64,000 bases of DNA from Lachnospiraceae bacterium RM5 (GCA_900110975.1 FOFK01000010.1:28938-92937); one strand, 5' to 3'; positions 25,160-36,997 are shown, counted from the stretch's first letter. Made by a program: numbers and translations. Notes: generated by a model from the sequence alone, not told the origin.

Positions 25160-25896
25160 TTTTTCACCTCTTCATATTCGGGATCTATTAATATAACGGA
25201 TATATTATCTTTTCCACCATAATTATTGGCTGTATCAACTAATCTTTCACCAATCTTATCAATATCATTTCCATCATTAACAATATTTTTGATTTCTTCA
25301 TCTTCTATCATATTTGATAAACCATCTGAACACATAAGTATCATATCGCCCTTACTGTATTCAATTTCAAAGAAATCCGCCACAACTTCAGAATCAACAC
25401 CAACCGCTCTTGTAATAATATTTTTCTTTTCATGAGTTCTGGCATTTTTCCTGTCAAGTTCACCAATATTTATCATTTCTTCAACAAGGGAATGATCTCT
25501 TGTCACCTGAAGAATATCATTATTTATAAGATATAACCTGCTGTCGCCTACATTGGCAATATATAAAGAATTATTTATAAATGTTGCAACCACAAGTGTT
25601 GTTCCCATTCCTTCATAATCTATACTTTCTTTTGCCTTTTCAATAAGCTTTGCATTAGCAACTCTTACGGCTTCTTCTATAACAGATATAGGATTTGTAT
25701 TATCTGATTCTTTAACAACCTTTAAAAATTCCTCAACCGTATATCTGGATGCTAAATCTCCTGCTTTGTGGCCTCCCATTCCATCCGCGACAATAAAGAG
25801 ATTAGGAAGATTTCCCACCTGCTCTAAAGAACAAAAAATAAAATCCTGATTTGTTCTTCGCATAACACCCATATCGGTTTTTGAAAATGCTCTCAA
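25153..25896 (-). CDS. stp: PP2C-type Ser/Thr phosphatase
   Basis: Metal-dependent phosphatase reversing PrkC phosphorylation. 247 residues with the metal motifs NQDFIF, IVADGMGGHKAGD, ANVGDSRLYLI, MLMCSDGLSNMI and GGKDNISVILI. Also called prpC. It lies between rlmN and prkC, as in Bacillus and clostridia. Confidence 0.96.
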   Translation of the reverse strand: MRAFSKTDMGVMRRTNQDFIFCSLEQVGNLPNLFIVADGMGGHKAGDLASRYTVEEFLKVVKESDNTNPISVIEEAVRVANAKLIEKAKESIDYEGMGTTLVVATFINNSLYIANVGDSRLYLINNDILQVTRDHSLVEEMINIGELDRKNARTHEKKNIITRAVGVDSEVVADFFEIEYSKGDMILMCSDGLSNMIEDEEIKNIVNDGNDIDKIGERLVDTANNYGGKDNISVILIDPEYEEVKKC

Positions 25897-25917
25897 GTTA
25901 TCTACCTTCCTTCCCTT

Positions 25918-26955
25918 TTATTTTTTATCTATATAACTTTTTCTAAGCTGTCCGCATGCACCCTGTATATCGCTTCCCATCTCTCTTCTGACGGTTGCGT
26001 TCACTCCATGTTCTTCTAAATATCTTCTAAAAGCATCAATTTCCTTTTTATTAGATCTTTTAAAATCTCTTTCCTTTATTGGATTTACAGGAATAAGATT
26101 AACATGGGAATTTGTATTTTTTAAAAGTGCTGCTAATTTCCTTGCATGTTCTAAATCATCATTTACTCCATATACTAAACTGTATTCAAATGAAACTCTT
26201 CTTTTAGTGGTTTCAAAATAATATTTACAGGCCTTTAGTATCTCCTCTATGGAGTATTTATTGGCAATTGGCATAAGTTCCCTTCTTGTCTCATCATCTG
26301 ATGCATGTAAAGAAATCGCAAGTGTTACATTCATCTTCAAATCTGCAAGTTCTATAATCTTCTCAACCAATCCACACGTTGATATTGTAATATTTCTTTG
26401 GCTAATATGCAAGCCATTTTCATTTGTAATAATATGAAGAAAAGATATTACATTATTAAAATTATCAAAAGGTTCACCACTTCCCATAAGAACAATATTA
26501 GATACTCTCTCACCAGTCAGTCTCTGAATGGTATATATTTCCTTTACCATCTCAGATGCAAGCAAATCTCTTGTCTTTCCATCAAGTGTTGATGCACAGA
26601 ATCTGCATCCCATCCTGCATCCTACCTGGGTTGAAATACAGACAGAATTTCCATGCTTATATCTCATTAAAACACTTTCAATAACATTTCCATCTTTTAA
26701 TTCAAACAGATACTTTTCAGTACCATCTATTTTGGAAACCAGTCTGTCTACAACTTCTAATTTTTCTATATAAAAATCTTCTTCTAATTTTTTTCTTATA
26801 TCTTTAGAAACATTTGTCATTTCAGAAAAATCATCCACTAATTTTTCATGAAGCCAGGAAAAAATCTGTTTTGCCCTGAATTTTTTCAAATCATTCTTAA
26901 GACAATAATCCGTTAATTCTTCTAAAGATAATTCAATAATATTAATTTTATCCAT
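25918..26955 (-). CDS. rlmN: Dual-specificity 23S rRNA/tRNA adenine-C2 methyltransferase
   Basis: Radical SAM enzyme methylating A2503 of 23S rRNA and A37 of some tRNAs. 345 residues; the iron-sulfur cluster cysteines are C113, C117 and C120 in [23 protein letters not shown] follows, and the resolving Cys is in [10 protein letters not shown] near the C-terminus. The first codon shares one base with the rsmB stop. Confidence 0.97.
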   Translation of the reverse strand: MDKINIIELSLEELTDYCLKNDLKKFRAKQIFSWLHEKLVDDFSEMTNVSKDIRKKLEEDFYIEKLEVVDRLVSKIDGTEKYLFELKDGNVIESVLMRYKHGNSVCISTQVGCRMGCRFCASTLDGKTRDLLASEMVKEIYTIQRLTGERVSNIVLMGSGEPFDNFNNVISFLHIITNENGLHISQRNITISTCGLVEKIIELADLKMNVTLAISLHASDDETRRELMPIANKYSIEEILKACKYYFETTKRRVSFEYSLVYGVNDDLEHARKLAALLKNTNSHVNLIPVNPIKERDFKRSNKKEIDAFRRYLEEHGVNATVRREMGSDIQGACGQLRKSYIDKK

Positions 26956-28292
26956 TATCTCTTTTCAAACTTACTGATAAAAAATCCATCGTGTTCTTTA
27001 TCAGGAAGCATCTGAATATAACCTTCCTTTAAAGTATCTTTATGTTTTTCTTTCATCTTATCATCAAAAAAATCTATAATACTTACAGGCTTAACATCAA
27101 AGTTATTAAGTATCCATTCCCTCATAAGTACATTTTCTTCAGGCGTAATTGTACATGTGCTGTATACAAATGTCTTACCGGGTTTTACATATCTGACCAT
27201 GTTTTCCACTATTTTCTTTGAAATAGAAGTAAGTTCATCTATATCTTCTTTTTTTAATCTGTATTTAATTTCAGGCTTTTTGCTTATAACTCCAAGTCCT
27301 GAACATGGTACATCAGCTATGACTACATCAGCCATATTTTCATCTTCTTTGTAAAATACCATGCCATCTTTCTTTTCTACAACTGCGTTTTTAAAACCTG
27401 TTCTTTTAATATTTTCATTTATTAGCTTAACTTTTTTATCGCTGACATCCCTTGAAAACACTTTACCTGTACCATTTAATACATCAAGTATATGCATTGT
27501 TTTTCCACCAGGGGCCGCGCACATATCAATAACCGTGTCTCCTTCTTTAATGTCTGCTACAATTGTAACATACATGGAACTTATATCCTGTATGATAATA
27601 TGTCCTTTTTTTAAGGCATCTATTTTTTCCATATTATCAATGCCACTTAATTTCAATGCACCATTAAGATAAGTTTCTTCAACATTTATATTATCTTTTT
27701 TCAGACTGTTAATAACACTTTCTTTATCTGCTTTTGAAAAATTTATTCTTGCATAAATATTCTTTTTATGGCTATTTTCTAATATATCTATAGCTTTTTC
27801 CATACCATAATCATTTATAAATTTTTCAACAATCCATAGGGGCATGGAATATTTTATGGAAAGGTAATCCATAGAATTTTTCTTTTCATCAGGTAATTTT
27901 ATATTATCTTTATTTCTTGCAATGTTTCTTAAAACAGCATTACAATAACCTTTAAGACCTGACATTTTTCTTTTCATAACAAGCTTTATAGCTTCATTAC
28001 ATACTGCAAAATCAGGTATTGAATCCATAAATAATATCTGATAAACAGAAACTCTTAATACTCCTCTGATAAAAGGTTTTAATTTTTTTGTCTTCACCTT
28101 TGAAAACTGATTTATAACATAATCGATCAGAATTACATTTTCAATGGTTCCTTCAAAAAGCTTTGTAAGAAGTTTTCTGTCTGTAATATCGGCAGTCTGA
28201 TTTATAATTTCTTTAAGCACAAGATGGGAATATTTATTTTCATCTAATACCATCATTGTTCCTGAAACCGCCAGTTCTCTATAACTTTTCAT
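26955..28292 (-). CDS. rsmB: 16S rRNA cytosine-C5 methyltransferase
   Basis: Methylates C967 of 16S rRNA. 445 residues: an N-terminal NusB-like helical domain (about 1-140), a linker, then a SAM-dependent methyltransferase domain with [24 protein letters not shown] (one catalytic Cys) and [11 protein letters not shown] (the second). It overlaps fmt by 4 bp (ATGA). Confidence 0.96.
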   Translation of the reverse strand: MKSYRELAVSGTMMVLDENKYSHLVLKEIINQTADITDRKLLTKLFEGTIENVILIDYVINQFSKVKTKKLKPFIRGVLRVSVYQILFMDSIPDFAVCNEAIKLVMKRKMSGLKGYCNAVLRNIARNKDNIKLPDEKKNSMDYLSIKYSMPLWIVEKFINDYGMEKAIDILENSHKKNIYARINFSKADKESVINSLKKDNINVEETYLNGALKLSGIDNMEKIDALKKGHIIIQDISSMYVTIVADIKEGDTVIDMCAAPGGKTMHILDVLNGTGKVFSRDVSDKKVKLINENIKRTGFKNAVVEKKDGMVFYKEDENMADVVIADVPCSGLGVISKKPEIKYRLKKEDIDELTSISKKIVENMVRYVKPGKTFVYSTCTITPEENVLMREWILNNFDVKPVSIIDFFDDKMKEKHKDTLKEGYIQMLPDKEHDGFFISKFEKR

Positions 28293-29218
28293 CCTAAAAC
28301 ATATCCTTTTGATACCTGATTTCCTAAAAGAAAATCCAATGTCTTCATTCTTTTTTTGCCTTCTAACTGAAGTTCTTTAATAACTAATGTTTTATCCCCT
28401 GTTTTAACATATATTCTCTCTTTATCAACATCTACAACTTCCCCAAATTCACCTTCATAATCTTTATCCAAAACATCACATTCCCATAATTTCAATGTTT
28501 TTCCATTAAAATATGTATAGGCACTTGGCCATGGATTAAGTCCTCTTATAAGTCTTTCTATAGAAACAGCATCTTTTGAAAAATCAATTTTTCCCATATC
28601 TTTTTTAATCATTGATGCATAATTAGATTCTTCATTTCTCTGTTCTACAGGCACTATCTCATTTTTTTCAAGTTTATCAAGAGTTGAAACAATAAGTTTT
28701 GCACCTTCTTCTGATAACTTATCAAAAAGGCTTCCACCTGTTTCTTTTTCATCAAGCACAACCTTTGATACTTCTAAAATATCTCCTGTATCTAAGCCTT
28801 CATCCATCTGCATGGTTGTTACGCCACTTTCTTTTTCGCCGTCAATAACTGCCCATTGTATTGGAGCTGCTCCCCTGTATTTAGGAAGCAATGATGCATG
28901 TACATTAATACAGCCATACTTTGTCATCTCTAACACTTCTTTTGGAAGAATCTGTCCAAATGCAATCACTACCATAACGTCAGCTTCATATCCTCTTAGT
29001 TTTTCTATGAAGTCTCTTTCTCTTACTTTTTCAGGCTGTAAAACTTCTATATCATATTTTAAGGCTTCTTCCTTAACCGGTGTGTAAAGTACTTTTTTCC
29101 CTCTGCCTCTTTGTTTATCAGGCTGAGTTACCACGCACTTAATCTCATGTCCTGCATCTATTAAACTTTTTATTGCCGGTACCGAAAAATCCGGTGTTCC
29201 CATGTATATTATTTTCAC
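28289..29218 (-). CDS. fmt: Methionyl-tRNA formyltransferase
   Basis: Formylates initiator Met-tRNA using 10-formyl-tetrahydrofolate. 309 residues: MKIIYMGTPDFSVPAI at the start, the catalytic block NVHASLLPKYRGAAPIQWAV with the active-site His, and MQMDEGLDTGDIL. The C-terminal domain recognises the tRNA. Cofactor supply comes from fhs and folD, both in this window. Downstream of def, as usual. Confidence 0.97.
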   Translation of the reverse strand: MKIIYMGTPDFSVPAIKSLIDAGHEIKCVVTQPDKQRGRGKKVLYTPVKEEALKYDIEVLQPEKVRERDFIEKLRGYEADVMVVIAFGQILPKEVLEMTKYGCINVHASLLPKYRGAAPIQWAVIDGEKESGVTTMQMDEGLDTGDILEVSKVVLDEKETGGSLFDKLSEEGAKLIVSTLDKLEKNEIVPVEQRNEESNYASMIKKDMGKIDFSKDAVSIERLIRGLNPWPSAYTYFNGKTLKLWECDVLDKDYEGEFGEVVDVDKERIYVKTGDKTLVIKELQLEGKKRMKTLDFLLGNQVSKGYVLG

Positions 29219-29292
29219 TTTTTTACCTGCTTTCTATAAAACTAATAATTTTAAACTGCCAAAAGTATATGCCGTATAACGGCATCGATTAA

Positions 29293-29784
29293 TTACTCTT
29301 CATCAAAGTCATCTTCATCGTACTTTACGTCCTCAAGTTCGCCTTCTACTAAGGATACATAAAGCTTGCCTTCTAAGTGGTCACATTCATGTACGATTGC
29401 TCTTGCAAGAAGTCCTTCCCCTTCTAATTCATATTCCTTAAATTCTCTATCCAATGCTTTTACTTTAACATAATTTGGTCTTGTTACAATGCCTGATTTT
29501 CCAGGAACACTAAGGCATCCTTCACTTCCTGTCTGCTCTCCACTTGTTTCAATAATTTCAGGATTAATTAATACATAAGGTCCATTTCCGTCTTCAACAT
29601 CAATTACAACAATTCTTTTTAATACTCCAACCTGTGGTGCTGCAAGACCTACACCATATGATTCATACATTGTTTCTATCATATCATCAATAAGTTCTAA
29701 AGTTCTTTCATTAACTTCCTTTACTACCTTGCATTTTTTTGTGAGAATTTCATCTCCCATAGTTCTGATAGTTCTAAGTGCCAT
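29293..29784 (-). CDS. def: Peptide deformylase
   Basis: Removes the formyl group from nascent proteins. 163 residues with the three family motifs: GVGLAAPQVG, EGCLSVPG (metal Cys) and HECDHLEGKL (metal His pair with catalytic Glu). The start is preceded by AGGAGG. Expressed with fmt and priA. Confidence 0.97.
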   Translation of the reverse strand: MALRTIRTMGDEILTKKCKVVKEVNERTLELIDDMIETMYESYGVGLAAPQVGVLKRIVVIDVEDGNGPYVLINPEIIETSGEQTGSEGCLSVPGKSGIVTRPNYVKVKALDREFKEYELEGEGLLARAIVHECDHLEGKLYVSLVEGELEDVKYDEDDFDEE

Positions 29785-29815
29785 TTTATCTTCCTCCTAA
29801 ATTTCCAATTAATAA

Positions 29816-32053
29816 TCAATATATGTTTAAAGGATTAAAATCAAATAATATGTTTACCTGTTTATACTCATCCTTATTTTCTATATATTCATAAAAAGCA
29901 TCTTTTAATCTTATAAGAATACTTTCATCCTTATGTTTTAAATAAATTACAAATCTGTATATATTATTTATTTTAAATATACCTGCCTTTACAGGACCAA
30001 GTATAATAAGGTCATCCACATTTGTATTATATATTTTTTTATAAATAATATTAACTATTTTTTCCGTATATTCTTCATTTTTTCCTGAAACCAGTATAGC
30101 TGCCATATTACTTACCGGCGGATATGAAAGGATTTTTCTATATGAAATCTCATTATCATAGAACTTTTCATAATCCTGTTCTTTTGCATATAATATACAT
30201 TCATTTTCAGGATTATAAGTCTGGATAACAACATTTCCTTTCTTTCTTCCTCTTCCTGCCCTTCCTGCTGCCTGAGTAAGAAGTTCAAATGTTTTTTCTT
30301 CTGAAAGATAATCTGACTCAAACATTGAAAGATCTGCAAGCAATGCACCTACCAAAGTAACATTTTCATAATCATGACCTTTTACAATCATTTGGGTTCC
30401 AACCAGAATATCTGCATTTCCTTTTGAAAATTCCGAAAGTATTCTTTCATAATCTCCTTTTTTTCTTGTAGTATCATGATCCATTCTAAGGACTCTTACG
30501 CCTTTATATTTTTCTTTTAAATACTCTTCAACCTTTTCAGTTCCAATACCAAATTTCCCGATATATTTCGAGCCACAACTATCACACACTTTGGGATAAT
30601 CTCTTGTATATCCACAATAATGGCATTCCAATTTATTATTTTTATGATAAGTTAATGTAACATCACAATGAGGACATTTTATACTTTTCCCACATTTTCT
30701 GCAGGAAACAAAATTCGAATATCCTCTTCTGTTGATAAATAACATTATCTGCTCTTTTTTTTCCAATCTGTCTTTTATAAGTTCATCAAGTCTGAAACTT
30801 ATAACCGATTTATTTCCACATCTTAATTCTTCCCTTAAATCAACTATTTCAACATCTGCTCTCTCACTTTCTCCCACCCTGTTTAACATCTTATGAAGAT
30901 GATATCTGCCATTTAATGCATTATAAAATGAAGCAACAGAAGGCGTTGCAGAACCCATAACCATTATGGCATTTTCATTCATACATCTTTTTATTGCAAC
31001 TTCCCTTGCATGATATTTAGGCACCGAATCACTCTTATATGCCATATCATGTTCTTCATCCATTATAATAAGTCCAAGGTTTGTAAATGGCGTAAATAAC
31101 GCAGATCTTGGACCAATAACAATCTTTATGTCACCATTTTTCGCCCTCATAAACTGATCATATTTTTCGCCATTACTTAAACTTGAATTTATAATTGATA
31201 CTATATTCCCAAATCTCTGGTAAAATTTTTTTATCATCTGATAGGTTAAGGCAATTTCAGGTATTAAAACAATTACTTCTTTTCCCTGCTTTAATACATT
31301 TTCAATAATTTCCATATATACTAAAGTTTTTCCACTGCCTGTAATTCCATATATCAGATGAGGTTTATCATTTCCCCTGGCATTTATCTCTTCTACTACT
31401 TTTCTTTGTTCATCAGTAAGTATCAGTTTTTCTTTAGTAACTTCATAATTCTTTACAGGATTTCTATAAATTCCCTCAGACTCTATAAGTATAGTTCCAT
31501 CCTTTTCCATGGAAGATAAGATACTGTCTGATATATCAATTTTTTCTTTTATATCATTTAATAAAAAAGAATTATCTTCTTTTTTTCCATCAGATACACT
31601 AAGGAGTACTTCCAACAAATCTTTTCTTTTTTGGAATTTCTTTGTTTCTGCATACTTTTCTTTCAGCTTAACAGCAGCGTCTTCTGATATATTTAATTTT
31701 ATTTTTTTTATTTTTTTATTTTCTATTTTAGACTTAACAGGAAGAATGGTTTTTAAAGCCTGATTCATGGTAGAACCATAATGACTTTTAATAAAATAAG
31801 CAAGAGATATGAGTTTTGATTCAATCATAACACTATCTCTTACTACTTCCTTTATATCTTTTACTTTATATTCTGCATTATATTCGTTAATTATATCAAT
31901 AACATAACCTTTTATAAGCCTGTCTGACTTTCCAAAAGGAACAATGACCATATTACCAATACCCACAGAATCTTTAAGTTCTGTGGGTATGTTATATGTA
32001 AAAGGTTTATCAAGATTTTCATGAGATATATCAACTATAATATTTGCAAACAT
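29816..32053 (-). CDS. priA: Primosomal helicase PriA
   Basis: Restarts stalled replication forks. 745 residues: N-terminal DNA-binding domain with PFTYNIP and GNMVIVPFG, helicase Walker A GITGSGKTLVY, DEEH box (IIMDEEHD), and the zinc-binding insertion with paired cysteines (SCRKCGKSIKCPHCDVTL, LECHYCGY, CDSCGSKYI). Motif V/VI appears as LLTQAAGRAGRG. Length and order are normal. The first of the long priA-def-fmt run. Confidence 0.96.
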   Translation of the reverse strand: MFANIIVDISHENLDKPFTYNIPTELKDSVGIGNMVIVPFGKSDRLIKGYVIDIINEYNAEYKVKDIKEVVRDSVMIESKLISLAYFIKSHYGSTMNQALKTILPVKSKIENKKIKKIKLNISEDAAVKLKEKYAETKKFQKRKDLLEVLLSVSDGKKEDNSFLLNDIKEKIDISDSILSSMEKDGTILIESEGIYRNPVKNYEVTKEKLILTDEQRKVVEEINARGNDKPHLIYGITGSGKTLVYMEIIENVLKQGKEVIVLIPEIALTYQMIKKFYQRFGNIVSIINSSLSNGEKYDQFMRAKNGDIKIVIGPRSALFTPFTNLGLIIMDEEHDMAYKSDSVPKYHAREVAIKRCMNENAIMVMGSATPSVASFYNALNGRYHLHKMLNRVGESERADVEIVDLREELRCGNKSVISFRLDELIKDRLEKKEQIMLFINRRGYSNFVSCRKCGKSIKCPHCDVTLTYHKNNKLECHYCGYTRDYPKVCDSCGSKYIGKFGIGTEKVEEYLKEKYKGVRVLRMDHDTTRKKGDYERILSEFSKGNADILVGTQMIVKGHDYENVTLVGALLADLSMFESDYLSEEKTFELLTQAAGRAGRGRKKGNVVIQTYNPENECILYAKEQDYEKFYDNEISYRKILSYPPVSNMAAILVSGKNEEYTEKIVNIIYKKIYNTNVDDLIILGPVKAGIFKINNIYRFVIYLKHKDESILIRLKDAFYEYIENKDEYKQVNILFDFNPLNIY

Positions 32054-32055
32054 TT

Positions 32056-32910
32056 TTAATCCTTCTGTATTTCAACCGCATTTACACAATTCTTCATAAG
32101 CATTGCTATTGTCATAGGACCAACTCCTCCCGGAACCGGTGTAATAGCACTTGTATGTGGTGCAACATCCAGAAAATCAACATCGCCACACATCTTATTA
32201 TTTTCATTTCTATGAATACCTACATCGATAACAACTGCACCTTCTTTAATATACTCACTTGTTATAAACTTAGGTTTTCCAATTGCTACAATCAGAATAT
32301 CTGCTCTTTTTGCAACTTCTTTAAGATTCTTTGTATGTGAATGAGCTATTGTTACTGTTGCATTTTCTCTTAACATAAGCATTTCCATAGGTTTTCCAAC
32401 GATGTTGCTTCTTCCTACAATAACGCACTCTTTTCCATCAATTTCAATATTCATTCTCTTTAAAAGTTCAATAATTCCATAAGGTGTACATGAAATAAAT
32501 CCTTTTTTTCCAATTGATAAAGCACCAACGCTCATTGGATGAAAACCATCCACATCTTTTTTAGGATCTATTGTTTCAATAACCTTATCTTCACTGATAT
32601 GCTTTGGCAATGGAAGCTGGACTAAAATACCATTAATATTATCATCATTATTTAATTTCTTAATAATTTCAAGAAGTTCTTCTTCAGAAACATTTTCCTC
32701 AAGTTCATATGAAACGGAATTAATTCCAATATATTCACATGCTTTTTTCTTATTATTTACATAAATTGAACTGGCTTTATCATTACCAACCTGGATTACG
32801 GCAAGTGTTATATTTATGCCTTCTTCCTTGTATTTTGCTACTTTTTCTTTTAATTCATCTTTTAATTCCTTAGATATTCTTTTTCCATCAATTAATTCAA
32901 AATCAGGCAT
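32056..32910 (-). CDS. folD: Methylenetetrahydrofolate dehydrogenase/cyclohydrolase
   Basis: Converts 5,10-methylene-THF to 10-formyl-THF. 284 residues: YVNNKKKACEYIG holds the catalytic Tyr and Lys, ILVQLPLPKHI and PKKDVDGFHPMSVG are family blocks, and IVGRSNIVGKPMEML is the NADP-binding loop; TPVPGGVGPMTIAML is near the end. It overlaps murE by 8 bp and ends 2 bp before the priA start. Confidence 0.97.
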   Translation of the reverse strand: MPDFELIDGKRISKELKDELKEKVAKYKEEGINITLAVIQVGNDKASSIYVNNKKKACEYIGINSVSYELEENVSEEELLEIIKKLNNDDNINGILVQLPLPKHISEDKVIETIDPKKDVDGFHPMSVGALSIGKKGFISCTPYGIIELLKRMNIEIDGKECVIVGRSNIVGKPMEMLMLRENATVTIAHSHTKNLKEVAKRADILIVAIGKPKFITSEYIKEGAVVIDVGIHRNENNKMCGDVDFLDVAPHTSAITPVPGGVGPMTIAMLMKNCVNAVEIQKD

Positions 32911-34381
32911 TTTTTAATTCCTCCATAATCTCTTTAATAATAACTCTTTCGTCAAAAGGATATTTAACACCCTTTATTTCCTGGTAATCTTCATGTCCTT
33001 TACCCAAAAGAAGAATAATGTCCCCTTCTTTTGCATTTTCAATACAATACTTTATAGCTTCTTTTCTATCAGGTATAACAACATATTCACCATCAGTTTT
33101 ATTTATTCCCACTTTTATGTCTTCAATAATGTCCATTACATCTTCATCTCTTGAATTATCAGCTGTAATTACTGATAAATCAGCAAGTTTTCCGGACATC
33201 TCACCCATCTCATATCTTCTTAATTTTGAACGGTTTCCACCGCATCCAAATAAACTTACCATTCTCTTTGGATTATATTTTCTTATTGTTGATAAAACAC
33301 TTTCAACACTCATGGCATTATGTGCATAGTCAATCAATAAAGTAAATTTATCTGATATCTTAACACTTTCAACCCTTCCCTTAACAAAGGTATTTGAAAG
33401 ACCATATTCCAGATCATCATATGAAACATCAAAAAATTCAAGAACTGATATGGCAGCCATTGCATTATAAATTGAAAATTCACCCGGAGTATTTATAACA
33501 AAATGCTTTTCTAATTTACCATGTAAATCAAATCCCATTCCGATAAAACCGTCTCTTCTTACATATTCAATATTATCTGCATGGTAATCAGCATTTTTAT
33601 TAAAGCCAAATGTAACTTTATCACAGGTTGCAGACTTCATCATATATTCTGCTTCTTTATCATCGATATTAAATAATCCCACTTTACACTGCTTAAACAG
33701 CATGCTCTTACAGAATCTGTATTCCTCATAATCTTTATGCTCATTTTCACCAATATGGTCAGGTGACATATTTGTAAAGATACCATAATCAAATTCCACA
33801 CCGGCAACCCTGCTTAACTTAAATGCCTGTGAAGAAACTTCTATAACACAGACCTTAATATCATTTTTTGCCATCATATCCATATATTTCATGATTTTAT
33901 ATGATTCAGGTGTAGTATTTGGATTTACAATAAATTCTTCACCAATATATATTCCTGTTGTACCGATAATTCCTGTCTTTATACCTGCTTTTTCAAGAAC
34001 AGCTTTTATCATAAATGTTGTTGTTGTCTTTCCTTTTGTTCCGGTAATGGCAATTGTTTTTATCTTCTTTTCCGGATGATCAAAATATTCCATTGACATA
34101 TATGATAATGCTTTTCTTGCATCATTAACTTTTATAATGGTTGAGTTCTTCTTATACTCATCCATATTTTCAAAATCATGCTGGATAACAAAAGTTCTGC
34201 ATCCATTCTCATATGATTTTCCTATATAATCGTGTGCATCAAATTTTGCTCCAACCATGGCTACAAATACACATTTATCACTTGTTTTTCTTGAATCAAT
34301 TTCAATATCAGAAATTTCATTTTTATTATTTTCTGATATTATCTCATAATCTAAATTTTTAATTAATGTCTGAAGTTCCAT
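32903..34381 (-). CDS. murE: UDP-MurNAc-tripeptide synthetase, probably meso-DAP-adding
   Basis: Adds the third residue of the peptidoglycan stem. 492 residues: MurE N-terminal domain with SDIEIDSRKTSDKCVFVA, P-loop AITGTKGKTTTTFMI, central domain with TNMSPDHIGEN, and the C-terminal ligase motif DNSRDEDVMDI. The Arg in DNSR (usual motif DNPR) points to meso-diaminopimelate, in keeping with the adjacent dapF. Lysine enzymes lack this Arg. Confidence 0.94.
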   Translation of the reverse strand: MELQTLIKNLDYEIISENNKNEISDIEIDSRKTSDKCVFVAMVGAKFDAHDYIGKSYENGCRTFVIQHDFENMDEYKKNSTIIKVNDARKALSYMSMEYFDHPEKKIKTIAITGTKGKTTTTFMIKAVLEKAGIKTGIIGTTGIYIGEEFIVNPNTTPESYKIMKYMDMMAKNDIKVCVIEVSSQAFKLSRVAGVEFDYGIFTNMSPDHIGENEHKDYEEYRFCKSMLFKQCKVGLFNIDDKEAEYMMKSATCDKVTFGFNKNADYHADNIEYVRRDGFIGMGFDLHGKLEKHFVINTPGEFSIYNAMAAISVLEFFDVSYDDLEYGLSNTFVKGRVESVKISDKFTLLIDYAHNAMSVESVLSTIRKYNPKRMVSLFGCGGNRSKLRRYEMGEMSGKLADLSVITADNSRDEDVMDIIEDIKVGINKTDGEYVVIPDRKEAIKYCIENAKEGDIILLLGKGHEDYQEIKGVKYPFDERVIIKEIMEELKNA

Positions 34382-34414
34382 ATTTTCTCCAATCCGGACT
34401 TACCAATCTCTTTA

Positions 34415-35275
34415 TCAGATTTCTATCTCACCTGTAAAACTTACAGTAGCACTTCCTGTCATATAAACAGTTCCATCTTCTTCATATCTGTCGACCAAAG
34501 TACCACCTTTTATATGAATATTTATATCTTCACCATATTTTGCAAAACCATTTAATACAGCAGCAACTGTTACGGCACAGGTTCCTGTTCCGCAGGACAT
34601 TGTTTCACCGGTTCCTCTTTCAAATACTCTCATTTTAAAATTATTTCCATCAATAATCTCTACAAATTCAGTATTTACTCTTTCAGGGAAAAATTCATGG
34701 TTTTCGTATAAAGGTCCAATAGCATCAAGATCAATATCATCTATATTTTCAGTAAAAATAACCATATGAGGATTTCCCATGGAAACTGCTGTTGCAATCA
34801 CTTTTGTATTATCAACTTCTATTTCTTTAGCAATAAAACTTTCTTCATTTTCAAGTTTATTACACATAGGAATATCCTTTGGCTTAAGTATGGCTTTACC
34901 CATATTAACCCTTACGCTGTCAACTTTTTTATCTTCACCAATATATAATTTTACTTTCTTTATACCTGATGCTGTTTCAATATCAATCTCATCTTTTGAT
35001 GTGTCCACAAGTTCATTATCATAAGCATATTTAGCTACGCATCTTATTCCATTCCCACACATTTTCCCTTCTGAACCATCTGAATTAAACATAATCATTC
35101 TTACATCAGCACAATTTGATGGTGCAACAATAATAAGTCCGTCAGATCCTATATAAAAATGTCTGTCACTTAATCTTATAGCTAATTCAGAAGGATTCTT
35201 AAGGTCATATTCAAAACCGTTTACGTATATATAATCATTTCCTGTTCCATGCATTTTAGTAAATTTTAATTTCAT
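34415..35275 (-). CDS. dapF: Diaminopimelate epimerase
   Basis: Converts L,L-DAP to meso-DAP, precursor of lysine and of the stem peptide. 286 residues; the two active-site cysteines are in KMCGNGIRC and TMSCGTGTCA, and KMHGTGNDYIYV is the characteristic start. Immediately upstream of murE, which uses the product. Confidence 0.97.
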   Translation of the reverse strand: MKLKFTKMHGTGNDYIYVNGFEYDLKNPSELAIRLSDRHFYIGSDGLIIVAPSNCADVRMIMFNSDGSEGKMCGNGIRCVAKYAYDNELVDTSKDEIDIETASGIKKVKLYIGEDKKVDSVRVNMGKAILKPKDIPMCNKLENEESFIAKEIEVDNTKVIATAVSMGNPHMVIFTENIDDIDLDAIGPLYENHEFFPERVNTEFVEIIDGNNFKMRVFERGTGETMSCGTGTCAVTVAAVLNGFAKYGEDINIHIKGGTLVDRYEEDGTVYMTGSATVSFTGEIEI

Positions 35276-35320
35276 AATGATTCTTTATGATCTTATATGA
35301 CCATAATCTCCTTTTTATTT

Positions 35321-36997
35321 TTAGAATAATCCTGTAATTTCTCCATTTTCATCAACATCAATTCCAAATGCTGCAGGTGTTTTTGGTAATCCAGGCATTG
35401 TCATGATAGAGCCAGTAATTGCAACTACAAATCCTGCTCCGGCTGAAACATACATTTCTCTTACATTTATTGTAAAATCAGTTGGTCTTCCAAGTTTTGT
35501 CTGATCATCAGATAAAGAATACTGTGTTTTAGCCATACATACAGGAAGATTTGAAAATCCCATATCATTAATCTTCTTTAATGCTTTTTTAGCTTCAGCA
35601 GAGTATGTAACTCCATCAGCCCCATAAATATTTTTAGCAATTTTTTCTATCTTCTCTTCGATAGATAAATCATCTTCATATAATGGTTTATAATTGCTTT
35701 CTTTATTTTCAAGTGTATAAAGAACTTTCTCTGCAAGTTCCTCTCCACCTTCTCCACCTTTTTCCCAGACTTTTGCAAGAGCAAATTCACATCCAAGGTT
35801 TTCGCAGAACTCTTTAATAAAGTTATATTCATTTTCTGTATCAGTTACAAAAGAATTTAATGTAACAACGATAGGCACATTGTATAACTTAAGGTTTTCA
35901 ATATGTTTTTCAAGGTTTACAATACCCTTCTTTAATGCATCTAAATTCTCTTCACTTAATTTATCCTTTGCTACGCCGCCATTATATTTTAATGCTCTTA
36001 CTGTAGCAACGAGTACGATAGCATCAGGTTTAAGACCTGCTTTTCTACACTTGATATCAAGGAATTTCTCTGCTCCAAGGTCAGCACCAAAACCTGCTTC
36101 AGTAACAACTATGTCTGCCATTTTAAGTGCAAGCTTTGTAGCAATAACAGAGTTACATCCATGGGCAATATTTGCAAAAGGTCCACCATGAACAATTGCC
36201 GGTGAATTTTCTAATGTCTGGATAAGATTTGGCTTGATAGCATCCTTTAAAAGTGCTGCCATTGCTCCTACTGCATTTAAATCTTTTGCAGTAACAGGTT
36301 CATTGTCCACATTATATGCAACAATAATCTTTCCAAGTCTTTCTTTTAAATCATCTATATCATTTGCAAGACAAAGAATTGCCATAATTTCTGATGCAAC
36401 AGTAATTACAAAATGATCTTCTCTTACATATCCGTCCATCTTATTTCCAAGACCTACTACGATATTTCTAAGAGCTCTGTCATTCATATCAAGACATCTC
36501 TTCCAGATAATCTGTCTTGTATCTATTCTTAATGCATTTCCCTGCTGGATATGATTATCAAGAAGCGCTGCAAGTAAGTTATTTGCAGAAGTAATAGCAT
36601 GAAAATCTCCTGTAAAATGAAGATTCAAATCATCCATTGGTACAACCTGTGAATATCCGCCACCTGCTGCCCCGCCTTTAATACCAAAACAAGGTCCAAG
36701 TGATGGTTCACGGAGAGCTATAATAGCTTTTTTATTAAGTCTTGATAAAGCCTGTCCAAGTCCTACTGTAACTGTAGTTTTTCCTTCACCTGCAGGTGTT
36801 GGATTAATAGCTGTAACTAAAACTAACTTTCCATCTTTATTATCTTTTACTTTTTTAATATATTCATTCGATAATTTTGCTTTATACTTACCGTAAAACT
36901 CTAAGTATTCTTCATCAATACCTGCATTCTTTGCCACCTCTTTAATTGGAAGCATATTTGCTCTCTTTGCAATCTCAATATCAGAAAGAAATTCCAT
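35321..36997 (-). CDS. fhs: Formate-tetrahydrofolate ligase
   Basis: ATP-dependent synthesis of 10-formyl-THF from formate. 558 residues with the P-loop [48 protein letters not shown]-like [15 protein letters not shown] and [14 protein letters not shown]. It provides one-carbon units from formate for fmt and purine synthesis in this anaerobe. Confidence 0.97.
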   Translation of the reverse strand: MEFLSDIEIAKRANMLPIKEVAKNAGIDEEYLEFYGKYKAKLSNEYIKKVKDNKDGKLVLVTAINPTPAGEGKTTVTVGLGQALSRLNKKAIIALREPSLGPCFGIKGGAAGGGYSQVVPMDDLNLHFTGDFHAITSANNLLAALLDNHIQQGNALRIDTRQIIWKRCLDMNDRALRNIVVGLGNKMDGYVREDHFVITVASEIMAILCLANDIDDLKERLGKIIVAYNVDNEPVTAKDLNAVGAMAALLKDAIKPNLIQTLENSPAIVHGGPFANIAHGCNSVIATKLALKMADIVVTEAGFGADLGAEKFLDIKCRKAGLKPDAIVLVATVRALKYNGGVAKDKLSEENLDALKKGIVNLEKHIENLKLYNVPIVVTLNSFVTDTENEYNFIKEFCENLGCEFALAKVWEKGGEGGEELAEKVLYTLENKESNYKPLYEDDLSIEEKIEKIAKNIYGADGVTYSAEAKKALKKINDMGFSNLPVCMAKTQYSLSDDQTKLGRPTDFTINVREMYVSAGAGFVVAITGSIMTMPGLPKTPAAFGIDVDENGEITGLF